Assembly: GCA_027315445.1 (NCBI GenBank) | Contig: DAHUYA010000073.1 | Coordinates: 1 to 34,000 of the forward strand | Length of the DNA stretch: 34,000 bases | Origin: Acidimicrobiaceae bacterium | GTDB taxonomy: Bacteria > Actinomycetota > Acidimicrobiia > Acidimicrobiales > RAAP-2 | Direction: 5' to 3' | Shown: positions 24,595-32,190 of the stretch, in pieces | Layout of the letters: every line of letters begins with the position of its first letter | Position numbering within the stretch: the first letter of the stretch is position 1 | Notes under the pieces: generated by a model | Databases searched by the model: none | Seen by the model: the letters and a program-made list of their open reading frames with translations, nothing else | What the model was told of the DNA's origin: nothing | Program-made: the position numbers and the translations under genes

Positions 24595-25245
24595 TCAGAG
24601 CCCGGCCAGGGCCAGCGTGCTGTGCGCCCTGTACCGGATGTTGAGGGTGATGCAGACGGCGGTGAACGCCTCGATGGCCGCCGCCTGGTTCAGGCTCCCG
24701 GCGTCGAGGGGTCGCAGCCCCTCGATCGAGTGGACCAGCTCCATCGTCTCCTCGGTGGCCCGACGGTGGTCCGAGCAGACGAGCACGTCGGCCGCCAGGC
24801 CCGACTCGAGGTTCTCCATCTCGGCGGCCGGGAGGTGGTGGAAGGACGCCGACACGAGGGCCGCGGGCGCCGCGGCCTGGACCGCGGCGGCCACCGACCC
24901 CCTCGGGGGGACGAGGGCGAGCATCTCGCGGCCGTCCTTCACCAGGGCGTTGGCCATCGAGACGACGACCTTCCCGCTCAGGACGTCGGCCAGCGAGCGC
25001 ACGGTGGCCGGCGCGCTGTCCCACGGGGTCGCCACCACCACCACATCGGCGCCGGCAGCCCCGGCGTTGTCGGCGCCGTCGATCGGCAGCGTGCGCTCGG
25101 GCCAGCGCGCCAGGGTGGCCGACACCACCGCCGCCGCCCGGTCGGCGTCGCGAGAGCCGATGGTCACCCGGGAACCCCCGGCCGCCAGCCGGACGGCCAG
25201 TCCCCGGCCCGCCGGGCCGGTGCCCCCGATGATCCCCACGTGCAT
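24595..25245 (-). CDS. npdG: NADPH-dependent F420 reductase (NpdG-like)
   Basis: The family exchanges hydride between NADP(H) and coenzyme F420. The 216-residue protein begins MHVGIIGGTGPAGRGLAVRLA, a Rossmann GxGxxG, followed by the NADPH-phosphate site TIGSRDADRA, then VVVATPWDS and NALVKDG, and the late block SFHHLPAAEMEN. Length fits the family. The ATG at 25245 gives a clean start; the frame upstream runs through unrelated sequence. Its stop is 10 bases before the mshC GTG, so F420 and mycothiol enzymes share one transcript. Divergent from fabI, 85 bases away. No F420 biosynthesis gene is in the window. Confidence 0.88.
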   Translation of the reverse strand: MHVGIIGGTGPAGRGLAVRLAAGGSRVTIGSRDADRAAAVVSATLARWPERTLPIDGADNAGAAGADVVVVATPWDSAPATVRSLADVLSGKVVVSMANALVKDGREMLALVPPRGSVAAAVQAAAPAALVSASFHHLPAAEMENLESGLAADVLVCSDHRRATEETMELVHSIEGLRPLDAGSLNQAAAIEAFTAVCITLNIRYRAHSTLALAGL

Positions 25246-25316
25246 GGCCACACCATCCCACAGGCCCACCATCCCGACGCCAAACGTCGCCCCGGAGGCG
25301 CCCGGGACCCGCCCGC

Positions 25317-25322
25317 TAACCT
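25317..25322 (+). promoter_or_regulatory. Candidate -10 of fabI, near-leaderless
   Basis: TAACCT fits TANNNT and lies 8 bases before the ATG at 25331, so the mRNA would start at or very near the start codon; no ribosome binding site is visible. No clear -35 is present. Confidence 0.4.
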
Positions 25323-25330
25323 CGCCGGCC

Positions 25331-26113
25331 ATGGGACTGCTCGACGGAAAGCGCATCCTGGTGACCGGCGTCCTCACGGACGCCTCGCTGGCCTTCGCCG
25401 TCGCCCGACTGGCCCAGCAGGAAGGGGCCGAGGTGGTGCTGTCGGGAGCGGGACGCGGCCTGTCGCTGACCCGGCGGACGGCCCGCAAGCTGCCCTCGGC
25501 GCCCGAGGTGCTCGAGATCGACGTCACCTCGGCCGAGCAGCTCGAGGCGGCGGCCGCACGGCTCTCGGCCACCGGCGACCGGCTCGACGGCCTGCTCCAC
25601 GCCATCGGCTACGCACCGCCGGCATGCCTGGGAGGCGGCATGTTCGAGGCCGGCTGGCCCGACGTGTCGACCGCACTCGAGATCTCCGCCTACTCGCTCA
25701 AGGCGCTGGTGGCATCCTTCCGCCCGCTGCTCGAGGCGGCGGGGCGGGCGGGCGGGGCCTCGGTGGTGGGGCTCGACTTCGACGCCACGGTGGCCTGGCC
25801 GGTCTACGACTGGATGGGGGTGGCCAAGGCCGCGCTCGAGTCCCTCGCCCGCTACCTGGCGCGCGACCTCGGTCCGGCGGGCGTGCGGGTCAACCTCGTC
25901 GCCGCCGGACCCGTGCGCACCATGGCCGCCAAGTCGATCCCCGGGTACGAGCGCTTCGAGGCCACCTGGGACGACCGGGCGCCCCTCGGCTGGGACGTCC
26001 ACGACGCCGACCCGGTGGCTCGGGCCTGCGTGGCCCTCCTGTCGGACTGGCTGCCGATGACCACCGGGGAGATCCTCCACGTCGACGGCGGGGTCCACGC
26101 CGTGGGATCCTGA
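25331..26113 (+). CDS. fabI: Enoyl-ACP reductase, InhA/FabI type
   Basis: FabI/InhA performs the last reduction of each fatty acid elongation cycle, using NADH. The 260-residue SDR enzyme has the cofactor site VTGVLTDASLAFAVARLA (11-28), catalytic Y159 and K166 in the Y-x6-K spacing of this family (YDWMGVAK), F150 in VGLDFD, matching InhA Phe149, and HVDGGVHAVGS at the end. All active-site residues of InhA have a counterpart within one position. The ATG at 25331 is preceded by a TAACCT box rather than a ribosome site. The ketosteroid-isomerase-like gene starts 4 bases after its stop. There is no fabG next to it, unlike mycobacterial fabG1-inhA. Confidence 0.93.
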   Translation: MGLLDGKRILVTGVLTDASLAFAVARLAQQEGAEVVLSGAGRGLSLTRRTARKLPSAPEVLEIDVTSAEQLEAAAARLSATGDRLDGLLHAIGYAPPACLGGGMFEAGWPDVSTALEISAYSLKALVASFRPLLEAAGRAGGASVVGLDFDATVAWPVYDWMGVAKAALESLARYLARDLGPAGVRVNLVAAGPVRTMAAKSIPGYERFEATWDDRAPLGWDVHDADPVARACVALLSDWLPMTTGEILHVDGGVHAVGS

Positions 26114-26117
26114 TCCC

Positions 26118-26498
26118 ATGCCGACCTCCGAGGATCTCCGCAAGCTGGTGCAGCGCTACGCCGACACCGTCAGTGCCGGCGACCCGGCCGCGGTGGCGGC
26201 GCTGTTCCGCCCCGACGCCGTGCAGGCCGACCCGGCCACCGCCCCTCCCAACGTGGGGCGCGACGCCATCCGGACGTTCTTCGAGAATGCCGCGGCGGCC
26301 GGCAAGGGCATGCGGTTCGAGGCGCTGGCGGTGCACACCGCCGGGTCGCACGCCGCCATCGACTTCCGGGTCACGGTGACCCTCGACGCCGGCTCGATGC
26401 GGATCGAGGGGATCGAGGTCTTCGACTTCGACGACGACGGGCTGATCCGGTCGGTGACCGCCTACTGGGACGACGCCGACGTCAACCTCGAGGCCTGA
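26118..26498 (+). CDS. SnoaL/ketosteroid isomerase-like (NTF2-fold) protein
   Basis: This 126-residue protein has the alpha+beta NTF2-like cone fold seen in ketosteroid isomerases and SnoaL cyclases. Y14 and D38 coincide in number and context with the catalytic Tyr and base of the bacterial isomerase. The position of its third residue, Asp99, is here most likely E100 (in IEVFDF). The length matches the family. The ATG at 26118 is 4 bases after the fabI stop, so the two are coupled. A true steroid isomerase role is possible but many proteins of this fold do other things; the reaction is not determined. Confidence 0.8.
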   Translation: MPTSEDLRKLVQRYADTVSAGDPAAVAALFRPDAVQADPATAPPNVGRDAIRTFFENAAAAGKGMRFEALAVHTAGSHAAIDFRVTVTLDAGSMRIEGIEVFDFDDDGLIRSVTAYWDDADVNLEA

Positions 26499-26569
26499 GG
26501 GGGCCGACCTCCGGACGAGCCGAGCATCTCGTGGCGCCGGCGAGGGCCGGGGCCGACAAGGGGCGCCGG

Positions 26570-26575
26570 TAGCCT
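26570..26575 (+). promoter_or_regulatory. Candidate leaderless -10 of the small membrane gene
   Basis: TAGCCT fits the TANNNT -10 form and lies 7 bases before the ATG at 26583, the spacing expected for a leaderless transcript. No good -35 is seen. Confidence 0.4.
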
Positions 26576-26582
26576 GAGCGGG

Positions 26583-27047
26583 ATGCGGACCAATGCCCTG
26601 ACCCGGCTCTTGGCACGGCATCCCGTCGGCACGGACCGGTGGGGCGCCGGGGCCGGGTTGGTGCTGACCCTGGTGGTCGCCGTCCCGACCCTGGCGCTGG
26701 CCGAGGACTGGCACGGCCGCCCCCTCATCGACCAGGGGGGACTCACCTGGCTCGTCCCGGCGTTCGTGGTGGCGCTGGCCTTCTTCGCCGGGGGCGCTCT
26801 CGCCGGGCGCCACGGCGGGAGCCTCGGACGGGCGCTGGCCGAGGGGCTCTGGATGGCGGTGCCGGCCGTACTGGTGCTGCTGGCCGCCGACGCCGTCCGC
26901 AGGCTGGTGATGAACCCCACCCTGCCCGGTGGGGTGGTCGCCTACTGGGTCGAGGGAGCGGCCGCATCCGTGCTCTTCGCGCTGGCCGGTTCCGCAACCA
27001 GCCGGTGGGTGGCCGGCCACCGCCGGGCCGACCAGCCGGCCGCCTGA
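26583..27047 (+). CDS. Small four-helix membrane protein, function unknown
   Basis: The 154-residue protein has four hydrophobic segments (about 22-40, 54-75, 84-108, 116-143), an N-terminal basic patch (MRTNALTRLLARHPVG) and a basic C-terminal tail. No family was recognised. The gene stops 14 bases before an ABC exporter, so it is likely co-transcribed with it and could be a partner or regulator, though nothing in the sequence shows contact. The start is the ATG at 26583 with a TAGCCT box 7 bases upstream. Confidence 0.75.
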   Translation: MRTNALTRLLARHPVGTDRWGAGAGLVLTLVVAVPTLALAEDWHGRPLIDQGGLTWLVPAFVVALAFFAGGALAGRHGGSLGRALAEGLWMAVPAVLVLLAADAVRRLVMNPTLPGGVVAYWVEGAAASVLFALAGSATSRWVAGHRRADQPAA

Positions 27048-27061
27048 GGAGAGGAGGGGCG

Positions 27062-29002
27062 ATGCCGCCACCGGGACGGGGCATGGGCATGGGCCACGCC
27101 GGCTGGACGGGCATGCGCTCGTTCCGGCAGGACCGCTCGGTGCTGACGCACCGCGTCAAGCCCGGCACGACCCGGCGGATGCTGCACTTCGCCATGCCGT
27201 ACCGGCGGATCCTCTCGGTGTTCCTGCCGGTGGTGGTCCTCGACGCGGCGGTCGGTGCGGTCAACCCGCTCATCCTCCGGGCCATCATCGATCGCGGCAT
27301 CCTGGCCCACCGGGACGGCCTGGTGATCGCGTTGGCCGCGGTGGCGGCCGGTCTGGCGGTGGTCGACGCCGGCCTGTCGCTGTTCGAGCGGCGGGTGTCG
27401 GCGGTCATCGGTGAGGGCCTCATCTTCGACATGCGGTCGAAGGTGTTCCGCCACATCCAGGAGATGCCCCTCGCATTCTTCACCCGCACCCAGACCGGCG
27501 CCCTGGTCAGCCGCCTGAACAACGACGTCATCGGAGCGCAGCAGGCCTTCACCGACCTGCTGTCCAACGTGGTCGGCAACATCGTCACGGTGGTCATCGT
27601 CCTCGGGGCGATGTTCGTGCTCAGCTGGCAGATCACCCTGGTCGCCCTGGCCCTGCTCCCCCTCTTCCTGGTCCCGGCGCGCATGGTCGGCCGCCGGCTC
27701 GGCGCCATGACCAAGGAGAGCTACGACCTCAACGCCGAGATGAACATGGTCATGAACGAGCGCTTCAACGTGTCCGGCGCGCTCCTGGTCAAGCTGTTCG
27801 GTCGTCCCCACGCCGAGGCCGCGCACTTCGACGAGCGGGCGGCCAGGGTGCGAGACATCGGCGTGGCCCAGGCACTGTACGCCCGACTGTTCATGGTGGC
27901 GCTCACCCTCACGGCAGCCCTGGCGACCGCGTTCGCCTACGGCTTCGGCGGGGTGGCGGCGGTGCGCGGCGAGCTGGCAGTGGGCACGGTGGTGGCGCTG
28001 ACCGCCTACCTCACCCGCCTGTACGCCCCGCTCACCCAGCTCTCCAACGTCAACCTCGACGTGATGACCACCCTCGTCTCCTTCGAGCGGGTGTTCGAGG
28101 TGCTCGACCTCGTGCCGATGATCGCCGAACGGCCCGACGCCGTCGCGGTGCCGAGGGGACCGGCCACCATCGAGCTCGACCACGTGGACTTCTCCTACCC
28201 GGCGGCCGAGGACGTCTCGCTGGCCTCCCTCGAGGCGGTGGCCGTGCTCGAGTCCGCCCCGCGCGCCCAGGTGCTCCACGACGTCTCCTTCTCGGTGGCC
28301 CCGGGCCGCATGGTCGCCCTGGTCGGCCCGTCGGGCGCCGGCAAGACCACCGTCAGCGCCCTGGTCCCCCGCCTCTACGACGTCACCGCCGGCGCGGTCC
28401 GGATCAGCGGGGTCGACGTGCGTGACGCCACCATGTCGTCGCTGCGCGACGTCATCGGGGTGGTCACCCAGGACCCGCACCTCTTCCACGACACGCTCCG
28501 GGCCAACCTGCTCTACGCCCGCCCGTCGGCGACCGAGCTGGAGCTCCGGGACGCGCTCGCCCGTGCGCAGGTCCTCGCCCTGGTCGACTCCCTGCCCGAC
28601 GGCCTCGACACGGTGGTGGGCGACCGCGGCTACCGCCTGTCGGGCGGCGAGAAGCAGCGGGTGGCCCTGGCCCGCCTCATCCTGAAGTCGCCCGACGTGG
28701 TCGTCCTCGACGAGGCGACCGCCCATCTCGATTCCGAGTCGGAGGCCGCGGTGCAGGAGGCCCTTCGGGGGGCGCTCGCCGGACGGACCTCGCTGGTGAT
28801 CGCCCACCGCCTCTCCACTGTCCGCGAGGCCGACCAGCTGCTGGTGGTGGACGGCGGCCGCATCGTCGAGCGTGGCACCCACACCGAGTTGCTGGCCCTC
28901 GACGGGCTCTACGCCGACCTCTACCGCACCCAGTTCGCCGACCAGGACGACCGGGGTGCCGCGGCGGCGGTCCACCCCGCCACCGCCTCGGCCAGGCCGT
29001 AG
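27062..29002 (+). CDS. ABC transporter, fused permease and ATPase (exporter type)
   Basis: The 646-residue half-transporter has a six-helix exporter membrane domain (about 50-330) followed by one nucleotide-binding domain: A-loop FSYP, Walker A GPSGAGKTT, Q-loop TQDPHLFH, signature LSGGEKQR, Walker B VVVLDEATAHLD and the H-loop AHRLST. It would work as a homodimer or with another half. An extra segment of about 20 residues (AAEDVSLASLEAVAVLES) sits between the A-loop and the next strand, a feature I recall from a subgroup of actinobacterial exporters. The N-terminus is Gly/Met-rich. The ATG at 27062 has GAGGAGG close upstream. Substrate unknown. Confidence 0.93.
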   Translation: MPPPGRGMGMGHAGWTGMRSFRQDRSVLTHRVKPGTTRRMLHFAMPYRRILSVFLPVVVLDAAVGAVNPLILRAIIDRGILAHRDGLVIALAAVAAGLAVVDAGLSLFERRVSAVIGEGLIFDMRSKVFRHIQEMPLAFFTRTQTGALVSRLNNDVIGAQQAFTDLLSNVVGNIVTVVIVLGAMFVLSWQITLVALALLPLFLVPARMVGRRLGAMTKESYDLNAEMNMVMNERFNVSGALLVKLFGRPHAEAAHFDERAARVRDIGVAQALYARLFMVALTLTAALATAFAYGFGGVAAVRGELAVGTVVALTAYLTRLYAPLTQLSNVNLDVMTTLVSFERVFEVLDLVPMIAERPDAVAVPRGPATIELDHVDFSYPAAEDVSLASLEAVAVLESAPRAQVLHDVSFSVAPGRMVALVGPSGAGKTTVSALVPRLYDVTAGAVRISGVDVRDATMSSLRDVIGVVTQDPHLFHDTLRANLLYARPSATELELRDALARAQVLALVDSLPDGLDTVVGDRGYRLSGGEKQRVALARLILKSPDVVVLDEATAHLDSESEAAVQEALRGALAGRTSLVIAHRLSTVREADQLLVVDGGRIVERGTHTELLALDGLYADLYRTQFADQDDRGAAAAVHPATASARP

Positions 29003-29081
29003 CCTTTCCCCGTGGCCACCACGTCTTCGAGGCCTGCCGGCCGGCCGGGGTCACGGCGCCGAGGTGAGAAGGTGATGGCCC

Positions 29082-30590
29082 GTGCCTGACTCCACCCCGC
29101 ATCTCTTCGCCCTGCCCGATCCCGCGGACGAACCGGCGCCGGACGCCGGCCCCTCCACCCTGCCGGCCACCATCACGGTGATCGGCCTGGCCGACGACCG
29201 CCTCGAGCTCCTGGCTCCGGAGGCGCTGGAGGCCCTGGCCGGCGCCGACCTGGTGGTCGGCGGGCGCCGGCACCTGTCGCTGTGGCAGTCGTGGCTCCAC
29301 TCTCCTGCCGGCCGTCGCGGCCTGGGACCGGTCGCCGGGCGGCACGCGGCCGAGCACGCGGCCGCCGGCGAGGAGGCTGCGGCCGGGACAGGGACGACCG
29401 ACAGCATCGAGGTGGGTGGCGACATCGACCACCTCGTGGGCCTGGTCCGACAGCGGGCGGTCGAGCGCGGCGAGCGGGTGTGCGTGCTCGCCTCCGGAGA
29501 TCCGGGGTTCTTCGGCATCGTGCGGTCTCTGTTGCGGGCGATCGACCGCCGGTCCCTGCGGGTGCTGCCCGCCCCCTCCTCGATCTCCCTCGCGTTCTCA
29601 CGGCTCGGCCTGCCGTGGGACGACGCGGTGGTCGTGTCGGCCCACGGCCGCCCCCTGGCCGAGGCGGTCGGCGTCATCCGGACCGTGCCCAAGGCGGCCG
29701 TCCTCACCTCGCCGGAGTCGCCGCCCGAGGCGGTGGCCCGGGCCCTGCTCGACGCCGGGGTCGTCATGGACCTGGTGGCGGTGTGCAGCCGGCTCGGGGC
29801 GGCCGACGAGGACGTCACGGAGCTGACGCTCGACGAGCTGGCTGCCGGTCGCTACGACCCGCTGTCGGTGGTCGTGCTGGTCGGCCCCGGGGGGCTGCCC
29901 CTGGTCGGCTGGCAGGCCAGCGGGTCCCCGGACCGCGGCCCGGTGCCGGGTCCGGGTGGCCGATCGGGCACCCCCGTCCTGCCCGCCCGCCGGGTGCTGG
30001 CCTGGGGCCTCCCCGACGGCACCTACGTCCACCGGGGCGGCATGCTCCCCAGGGCCGAGGTGCGATCGGTGGTGCTGGGCAAGCTCGCCCTGCCGAGCAG
30101 CGGGGTGCTCTGGGACCTGGGCGGCGGCATGGGCGGCGGCGGTGTCGCCATCGAGAGCGCGCTCCTGCAGCCCGGTCTGACCATCCTGGCGCTCGAGGCA
30201 TCGAACGACGACGCCGCCCGGATCTCGGCCAACGCCGAGGCGGCAGGGGCGGGGGTCCACGTGGTCTGCGGCGAGGCTCCCGAGACGCTCGACGGCCTGC
30301 CGGCACCCGACCGGGTGTTCGTGGGCGACGGCGGCATCCCGGTGCTGGAGGCGACCCTCCGGCGCCTCCGTCCGGGCGGTCGCGTGGTGGCCACCTTCGC
30401 CGCCGTCGACCGGGCCGCGGCCGCCGCCGACCTGCTCGGCAACCTCGTCCAGGTCGGGGTCGACCGTGGCGAGCGCCTGCCGGACGGCGGTTGGCGGCTG
30501 GCGGCGCGCAACCCGGTGTTCGTGGCCTGGGGGCCGGGTGACGAGCCGGGTGACGAGGCGCCGGCCGCGTCACGATCGCCGGATCAGTAG
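29082..30590 (+). CDS. cobL: Fused CbiE/CbiT precorrin-6Y C5,15-methyltransferase (decarboxylating)
   Basis: CobL methylates C5 and C15 of precorrin-6Y and removes its acetate carboxyl in the aerobic cobalamin pathway. The 502-residue product joins CbiE (about 31-275: ITVIGLADD, then VLASGDPGFFGIVRSLL and LPAPSSISLAFSRLGLPWDD) to CbiT (about 308-490: WDLGGGMGGGGVAIESALL, VFVGDGG). The linker is Pro/Gly-rich. The SAM loop GGGMGGGG has more Gly than usual (commonly GAGSG). The start is the GTG at 29082, with AAGG about 10 bases upstream. No other cobalamin gene lies in the window, so the rest of the pathway must be elsewhere. Its last 7 bases overlap the convergent propeller gene. Confidence 0.92.
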   Translation: MPDSTPHLFALPDPADEPAPDAGPSTLPATITVIGLADDRLELLAPEALEALAGADLVVGGRRHLSLWQSWLHSPAGRRGLGPVAGRHAAEHAAAGEEAAAGTGTTDSIEVGGDIDHLVGLVRQRAVERGERVCVLASGDPGFFGIVRSLLRAIDRRSLRVLPAPSSISLAFSRLGLPWDDAVVVSAHGRPLAEAVGVIRTVPKAAVLTSPESPPEAVARALLDAGVVMDLVAVCSRLGAADEDVTELTLDELAAGRYDPLSVVVLVGPGGLPLVGWQASGSPDRGPVPGPGGRSGTPVLPARRVLAWGLPDGTYVHRGGMLPRAEVRSVVLGKLALPSSGVLWDLGGGMGGGGVAIESALLQPGLTILALEASNDDAARISANAEAAGAGVHVVCGEAPETLDGLPAPDRVFVGDGGIPVLEATLRRLRPGGRVVATFAAVDRAAAAADLLGNLVQVGVDRGERLPDGGWRLAARNPVFVAWGPGDEPGDEAPAASRSPDQ

Positions 30591-31963
30591 CTCTCGAAGA
30601 GCCCCTTGGTGGAGGGGTGGCTCCCCAGGACTGCGTCGCCGGCCGCCAGACAGCTCGTCTTCGAGCAGTGCACCGCTGTCAGGCTCGCACCGATGGTCCC
30701 CTTCGGCAGCGGCGCAGCCGTGGCCACCCAGCTCGTCGTCGAGCCGGCGAGCAGCTCGGCCTCGGCCCCGGTGGCGCCCTCGTAAGTGCCGGTGGCCGCG
30801 CAGAAGTCCGCCGACCCGCAGGAGACGGCGTTCAGGCCCTGCGAGGACGTGCCGTCGACCGGGAAGGGGGGTGCACCGGCCGTCCAGCTCGAGCCGGCGC
30901 CGTCGAGGACGAGGTTCTGGCCCACCGAGCTGGCGTCGGTGAACCCGCCGACCGCAACGCAGGTCGTGCTCGACAGGCAGGCGACGCCCGAGAGGGTCGA
31001 CGCCGAGCCGCTGGGTTGCGGGGCCCGGGTGGCGGTCCAGCTGGTACCCGACCGGGAGACGAGGAGGCCCTCGTCGACCACCGGGGAGCTCGAGACCTCG
31101 TAGGTGCCCACCGCCACGCAGGTCGTGCCCGAGCATGCGATGCTCGACAGCGTCGCCACCTCGGCGTCGGTGTAGGCCAGGGCGTCGGGGGGCAGCGGGG
31201 CCGCCCGGTCGGTCCACTTGGTACCCGAACCCCGTACGATCACCGCCCCCTGCCCGTAGTCGGACGGATCGCCGCCGAGGAAGGACGTGCCGACGGCCGT
31301 ACACGTCTTGGCGCAGCTGACGGCCAGCAGTCGCGGGGCCGCCGGCGGGCCCGGCGTGCCGTGGAAGCCCACGGGCGCCGGCACCGACGTGGCCGTCCAC
31401 GTGCCGGCCACCTCGTCCACCACGATGCCGCTCCCGACGGCGACGCAACCGAGCCTGGGTGAGCACGCCACCGCGTCGAGGCCGGCCGACCCCGACGTGG
31501 CGCCGGCGATCGTCGGCACGGTCCAGCGCCCGCCCGTGCCGACCAACAGCAGCGGTGCGATCCCGGCGCCGGGCGCGACGTACGAGCCGACCCCCACGCA
31601 CTCGCCCGACTTCGCACAGGACAGCGCGCTGACGGTCGCGTCGGTGCTGCCGGTGGGGAGCGACGCCTCGCCCGCTCCCCACTTGCCGCCCGAACGCACC
31701 AGCACCTCGGCCTGTTGCACGCCGGCACCGTCGAGGGAGTGACCGCCCGCCACACAGGTGCCCTTGGCGCAGGCGACCGAGGTCAGGACGGCCTCCTGGT
31801 GCTTCGCTCCAGCTCCGGCCGGCTGTGGGGCGGCGACCGCCCTCCAGGCGACCCGTGCGCCGGTGGCACCGGCGGGCCCGATGCCGCCCACCCACGCCGA
31901 CGCGGTCGCCAGCGCCATCAGGACTGCGCCGGCGACCGCCCACCGCACGGTCGAACGAGCCAT
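30584..31963 (-). CDS. Secreted eight-repeat Cys-pair protein, probable beta-propeller
   Basis: The 459-residue protein starts with a Sec signal peptide (about 1-35, MARSTVRWAVAGAVLMALAT then ATGA). Eight repeats of about 51 residues follow, each with a Cys pair 4-6 residues apart (C65/70, 116/122, 167/173, 217/221, 277/282, 329/335, 382/388, 433/438) in the pattern V-x-C-x4-5-C-x-A-V-G, then a hydrophobic strand and a W-T/P-x-P strand. W40 before the first pair and none after the last suggest a strand swap closing the ring. The repeat type occurs in secreted actinobacterial proteins but I know of no function for it. The ATG at 31963 was preferred to an ATG at 32035 because AAGGAGG precedes it and the upstream one falls inside the promoter. 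Single gene. Confidence 0.85.
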   Translation of the reverse strand: MARSTVRWAVAGAVLMALATASAWVGGIGPAGATGARVAWRAVAAPQPAGAGAKHQEAVLTSVACAKGTCVAGGHSLDGAGVQQAEVLVRSGGKWGAGEASLPTGSTDATVSALSCAKSGECVGVGSYVAPGAGIAPLLLVGTGGRWTVPTIAGATSGSAGLDAVACSPRLGCVAVGSGIVVDEVAGTWTATSVPAPVGFHGTPGPPAAPRLLAVSCAKTCTAVGTSFLGGDPSDYGQGAVIVRGSGTKWTDRAAPLPPDALAYTDAEVATLSSIACSGTTCVAVGTYEVSSSPVVDEGLLVSRSGTSWTATRAPQPSGSASTLSGVACLSSTTCVAVGGFTDASSVGQNLVLDGAGSSWTAGAPPFPVDGTSSQGLNAVSCGSADFCAATGTYEGATGAEAELLAGSTTSWVATAAPLPKGTIGASLTAVHCSKTSCLAAGDAVLGSHPSTKGLFESY

Positions 31964-32011
31964 CCGGACCGGCCCTCCTTCACCGCCAGCCCGCCCGGCG
32001 GTCCTCGCCCA

Positions 32012-32040
32012 AAGGTATGCCCGGGGAGTCGTCACGACAA
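32012..32040 (-). promoter_or_regulatory. Promoter of the Cys-pair propeller gene
   Basis: On the minus strand TTGTCG (32040-32035) and TACCTT (32017-32012) are separated by exactly 17 bases, a good vegetative promoter. The perfect inverted repeat GTCGT-G-ACGAC (32038-32028) overlaps the -35 and the spacer and could be a repressor site. A 42-base leader with AAGGAGGG leads to the ATG at 31963. Confidence 0.65.
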
Positions 32041-32062
32041 GGGTCCGGTCTCCCTCCGGGAT

Positions 32063-32099
32063 GCGCCCGGCTCCCCCTCCGGGGGCGCCCGGCTCCCCC
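32063..32099. repeat. 15-bp direct repeat
   Basis: GCGCCCGGCTCCCCC occurs at 32063-32077 and 32085-32099, 22 bases start to start, in the intergenic space between two divergent genes. It abuts the palindromic copies that flank the next promoter. Confidence 0.75.
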
Positions 32100-32100
32100 A

Positions 32101-32164
32101 GGGCGACGGCGTCGCCCGACGAACTAGAATCTGTTCTCGTTTTGGCGCGGGCGACGGCGTCGCC
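32101..32164 (+). promoter_or_regulatory. KstR-like operator and -10 flanked by two palindromic repeats
   Basis: The -10-like TAGAAT (32125-32130) is the left half of TAGAATCTGTTCTC (32125-32138), which matches 6 of the 8 defined bases of the KstR consensus TnnAACnnGTTnnA (TetR-type regulator of sterol and lipid catabolism). Two copies of GGGCGACGGCGTCGCC, an imperfect palindrome, flank it at 32101-32116 and 32149-32164, 48 bases apart. The start codon is 61 bases after the -10. The regulator is not in the window. Confidence 0.6.
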
Positions 32165-32190
32165 TGCATCCAGCCGACTGGGAGGCCACC

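Noticed and set aside
24500-25330. Extended start for fabI reaching back over npdG
   Set aside because: The upstream part is npdG antisense; the InhA-type N-terminus starts at the ATG at 25331.
29074-29088. Tiny leader peptide from the ATG at 29074 before cobL
   Set aside because: Only four codons before a stop, in another frame and overlapping the cobL start; no attenuator-like structure seen.
31963-32035. Start of the propeller protein at the ATG at 32035
   Set aside because: It falls inside the -35 to -10 promoter region and would put 24 non-hydrophobic residues before the signal peptide.
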